Assembly: GCA_028768525.1 (NCBI GenBank)
Contig: CP054837.1
Coordinates: 248,001 to 312,000, forward strand
Length of the DNA stretch: 64,000 nucleotides
Direction: 5' to 3'
DNA from: Desulfobacter sp.
GTDB lineage: Bacteria > Desulfobacterota > Desulfobacteria > Desulfobacterales > Desulfobacteraceae
Part shown: positions 62,502 to 64,000 of the stretch, piece after piece
Layout of the letters: the number at the start of each line of letters is the position of its first letter
Numbering within the stretch: the stretch's first letter is position 1
The notes under the pieces: model-generated
The model's database searches: none
Told to the model about the DNA's origin: nothing
Seen by the model: the letters and a program-made list of their open reading frames with translations, nothing else
Made by a program: the position numbers and the translations under genes

Positions 62502-64000
62502 CTAATTTACCATGCGGTCATGCCCCTCCCACTCTTTCTCCCGGAGCTTGAATTTCTGGATCTTTCCCGTGGCTGTTTTGGGAAGGGCGCCGAATTCAAT
62601 GTGCTTGGGCGCCTTGAACCGGGCCAGCTTTTCCTTGCAAAATGAAATTATCGTGGCAGGATCGGGCCGGGACCCGTTATGGGGAACGATAAATGCCTTG
62701 GGCACCTCCCCCCATTTTTCGTCGGGCACGGGGATTACCGCCACTTCCAGCACATCCGGATGGGTATAGAGTACATTTTCAATTTCAACGGTGGAGATAT
62801 TTTCCCCCCCTGAGATGATGATGTCTTTTTTCCGGTCCATGATCTGGGCATAGTTGTCCGGGTGCATCACCGCCAGGTCCCCGGAGTGGAACCAGCCGCC
62901 CTTGAAGGCCTCTGCCGTGGCCGCTTCATCCTTGTAGTATCCCAGCATCACATTGTTGCCCCGCATGACGATTTCCCCCATGGTGGCCCCGTCCCTGGGC
63001 ACCGGTTCCATGGTCATGGGATCCACCACATCCATGTGCTCGGCCACGATATAGGGCACCCCCTGGCGGGCCTTGATTCCGGCCCGGACCATGGGATCCA
63101 GGTCATCCCATTTGTCCTGCCACTGGCAGACGGAATGGGGGCCGAAGACCTCTGTGAGACCGTAGGTCTGGGTGATGTTGGCACCGATGCTTTCCATATT
63201 CTGGATCACCGTGGGGGCCGGCGGCGCCCCAGCGGTCATGATCTCTACCCCGTGGGAGAGATTGATTTGATTTTCCTTGGCATAGACCGACATGCCGATG
63301 AGGATCGTGGGGGCTGCGCAGAGATGGGTGATGCCCACCGCTTCAATGATTCTGTAAATCTCGGCCGGCTCCACTTTCCGAAGGCAGACATGGGTGCCGC
63401 CGATGGCCGTGATCCCCCAGGTAAAGCACCAGCCGTTGCAGTGGAACATGGGCAGGGTCCACAGGTATTTGCTGTTGGCCGTGGTCTTGAACTCCAGCTG
63501 TTCGCCGATGGCATTGAGATAGGCCCCCCGGTGGTGGTACATTACCCCCTTGGGCCGGCCGGTGGTGCCGGAAGTATAATTGATGGCCAGAACCTCCCGC
63601 TCGTCGGTGATGGCCAGGCTTACCGGGTCCGCAGGGCTGTCCGCAAGAAAATTTTCGTATTCCGGGCCCTCCAGGGGCATTGTATCGTCAATATCGCAGA
63701 TGTTCACATAGGTTTCCACGGCCGCCAGTTCCGGCACGATCTTGGCCACGGTTTTCCCGAACTCATTGTCAGCAAACACGGCCTTTGCATCGGAGTGGTT
63801 AATGATATAAGCGATTTCGCCGGCGGAAAGCCTGATATTGATGGATACCAGGGCGGCACCCAGCAGGGGGACGGCATGGTGGGCCTCCAGCATGGGAGGG
63901 GTATTGGGACAGACAAAGGCCACCTTGTCCCCGGGGCCTATGCCCCGGGCCTTCAGGGCGTTGGCCAGGCGGAAGACCCGCTCCTGGAATTGCGCCCAGG
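62502..64000 (-). CDS. AMP-dependent acyl-CoA synthetase, 5' truncated by the window edge
   Basis: This is the C-terminal 498 residues of an adenylate-forming ligase that makes acyl-CoA from a carboxylate, ATP and CoA. Motif A3 is YTSGTTGRPKGVMYHH, motif A5 QTYGLTEVFG, A7/A8 in YYKDEAATAEAFKGGWFHSGDLA and DRKKDIIISGGENIS, and the catalytic lysine is in LPKTATGKIQKF. The substrate pocket region TLPMFHCNGWCFTWGITAIGGTHVC matches the short/medium-chain and aryl acyl-CoA synthetase group. The frame is open to base 64000 with no in-frame start that looks real. The permease lies 38 bp downstream. Confidence 0.93.
   Translation of the reverse strand, partial: WAQFQERVFRLANALKARGIGPGDKVAFVCPNTPPMLEAHHAVPLLGAALVSINIRLSAGEIAYIINHSDAKAVFADNEFGKTVAKIVPELAAVETYVNICDIDDTMPLEGPEYENFLADSPADPVSLAITDEREVLAINYTSGTTGRPKGVMYHHRGAYLNAIGEQLEFKTTANSKYLWTLPMFHCNGWCFTWGITAIGGTHVCLRKVEPAEIYRIIEAVGITHLCAAPTILIGMSVYAKENQINLSHGVEIMTAGAPPAPTVIQNMESIGANITQTYGLTEVFGPHSVCQWQDKWDDLDPMVRAGIKARQGVPYIVAEHMDVVDPMTMEPVPRDGATMGEIVMRGNNVMLGYYKDEAATAEAFKGGWFHSGDLAVMHPDNYAQIMDRKKDIIISGGENISTVEIENVLYTHPDVLEVAVIPVPDEKWGEVPKAFIVPHNGSRPDPATIISFCKEKLARFKAPKHIEFGALPKTATGKIQKFKLREKEWEGHDRMVN

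Overview
The window reads as chromosomal DNA of an anaerobic, GC-rich deltaproteobacterium, most likely a marine sulfate reducer of the Desulfobacterales type. This is inferred from the gene set and not from a marker gene. The set includes a Tat-exported selenocysteine formate dehydrogenase, a selenocysteine-containing SelD, a RACo-type corrinoid-protein reactivator, a glycyl radical enzyme with its activase, and many hybrid histidine kinases. No rRNA, tRNA, CRISPR array, intact insertion sequence or phage gene was recognised.

Layout. 1-7.5 kb holds the end of a BCCT betaine/choline-type transporter, a class II aldolase, a methyltransferase, an orphan Tat-exported oligopeptide-type binding protein, and an amine oxidase/aldehyde dehydrogenase pair. 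7.6-17.4 kb is a three-gene signalling operon: a hybrid kinase, a REC-GGDEF diguanylate cyclase, and a 1654-residue hybrid kinase with four periplasmic binding-protein modules. 17.8-20.6 kb encodes a MetH-activation-like protein, a RACo-like protein and a secreted unknown. 21.0-27.0 kb is a formate dehydrogenase operon (alpha subunit with an in-frame UGA, beta subunit, FdhE) followed by two secreted redoxins. 27.1-30.7 kb carries a small membrane protein, an Uup-like ABC-F ATPase, a cyclic-nucleotide-binding protein and a DUF374 acyltransferase. 30.8-34.8 kb is a GntR regulator, glycyl radical activase and hydroxyproline dehydratase (HypD) operon. 35.1-38.1 kb has two solute-binding proteins and a trypsin-like protease split by a coiled coil. 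38.2-45.3 kb is a tightly coupled four-gene signalling operon (binding protein, histidine kinase, REC-STAS, STAND-BTAD). 45.5-52.8 kb contains rsgA, a membrane hybrid kinase, selD, a YqeY-like gene and a BASS-UspA fusion transporter. 52.9-58.6 kb contains a thioesterase and a second binding-protein/kinase operon (OpuAC-type protein, hybrid kinase, pirin). 58.6-64 kb has a zinc-ribbon PhnA/YjdM protein, a threonine aldolase, an NCS2-like permease and an AMP-dependent acyl-CoA ligase that runs off the window.

Two themes stand out. First, solute-binding proteins are coupled to signalling instead of transport: five stand-alone binding proteins have no adjacent permease or ATPase, two of them are the first genes of kinase operons, and one kinase carries four fused binding modules. 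Second, quaternary amine and one-carbon metabolism recurs (BCCT transporter, OpuAC sensor, amine oxidase, corrinoid reactivation pair, formate dehydrogenase), with selenium supply (SelD) that the dehydrogenase itself needs. The strongest candidate for an undescribed system is the four-gene operon at 41.5-45.3 kb, in which a branched-chain-amino-acid-type lipoprotein, a histidine kinase, a REC-STAS protein and a STAND-BTAD regulator are translationally coupled.
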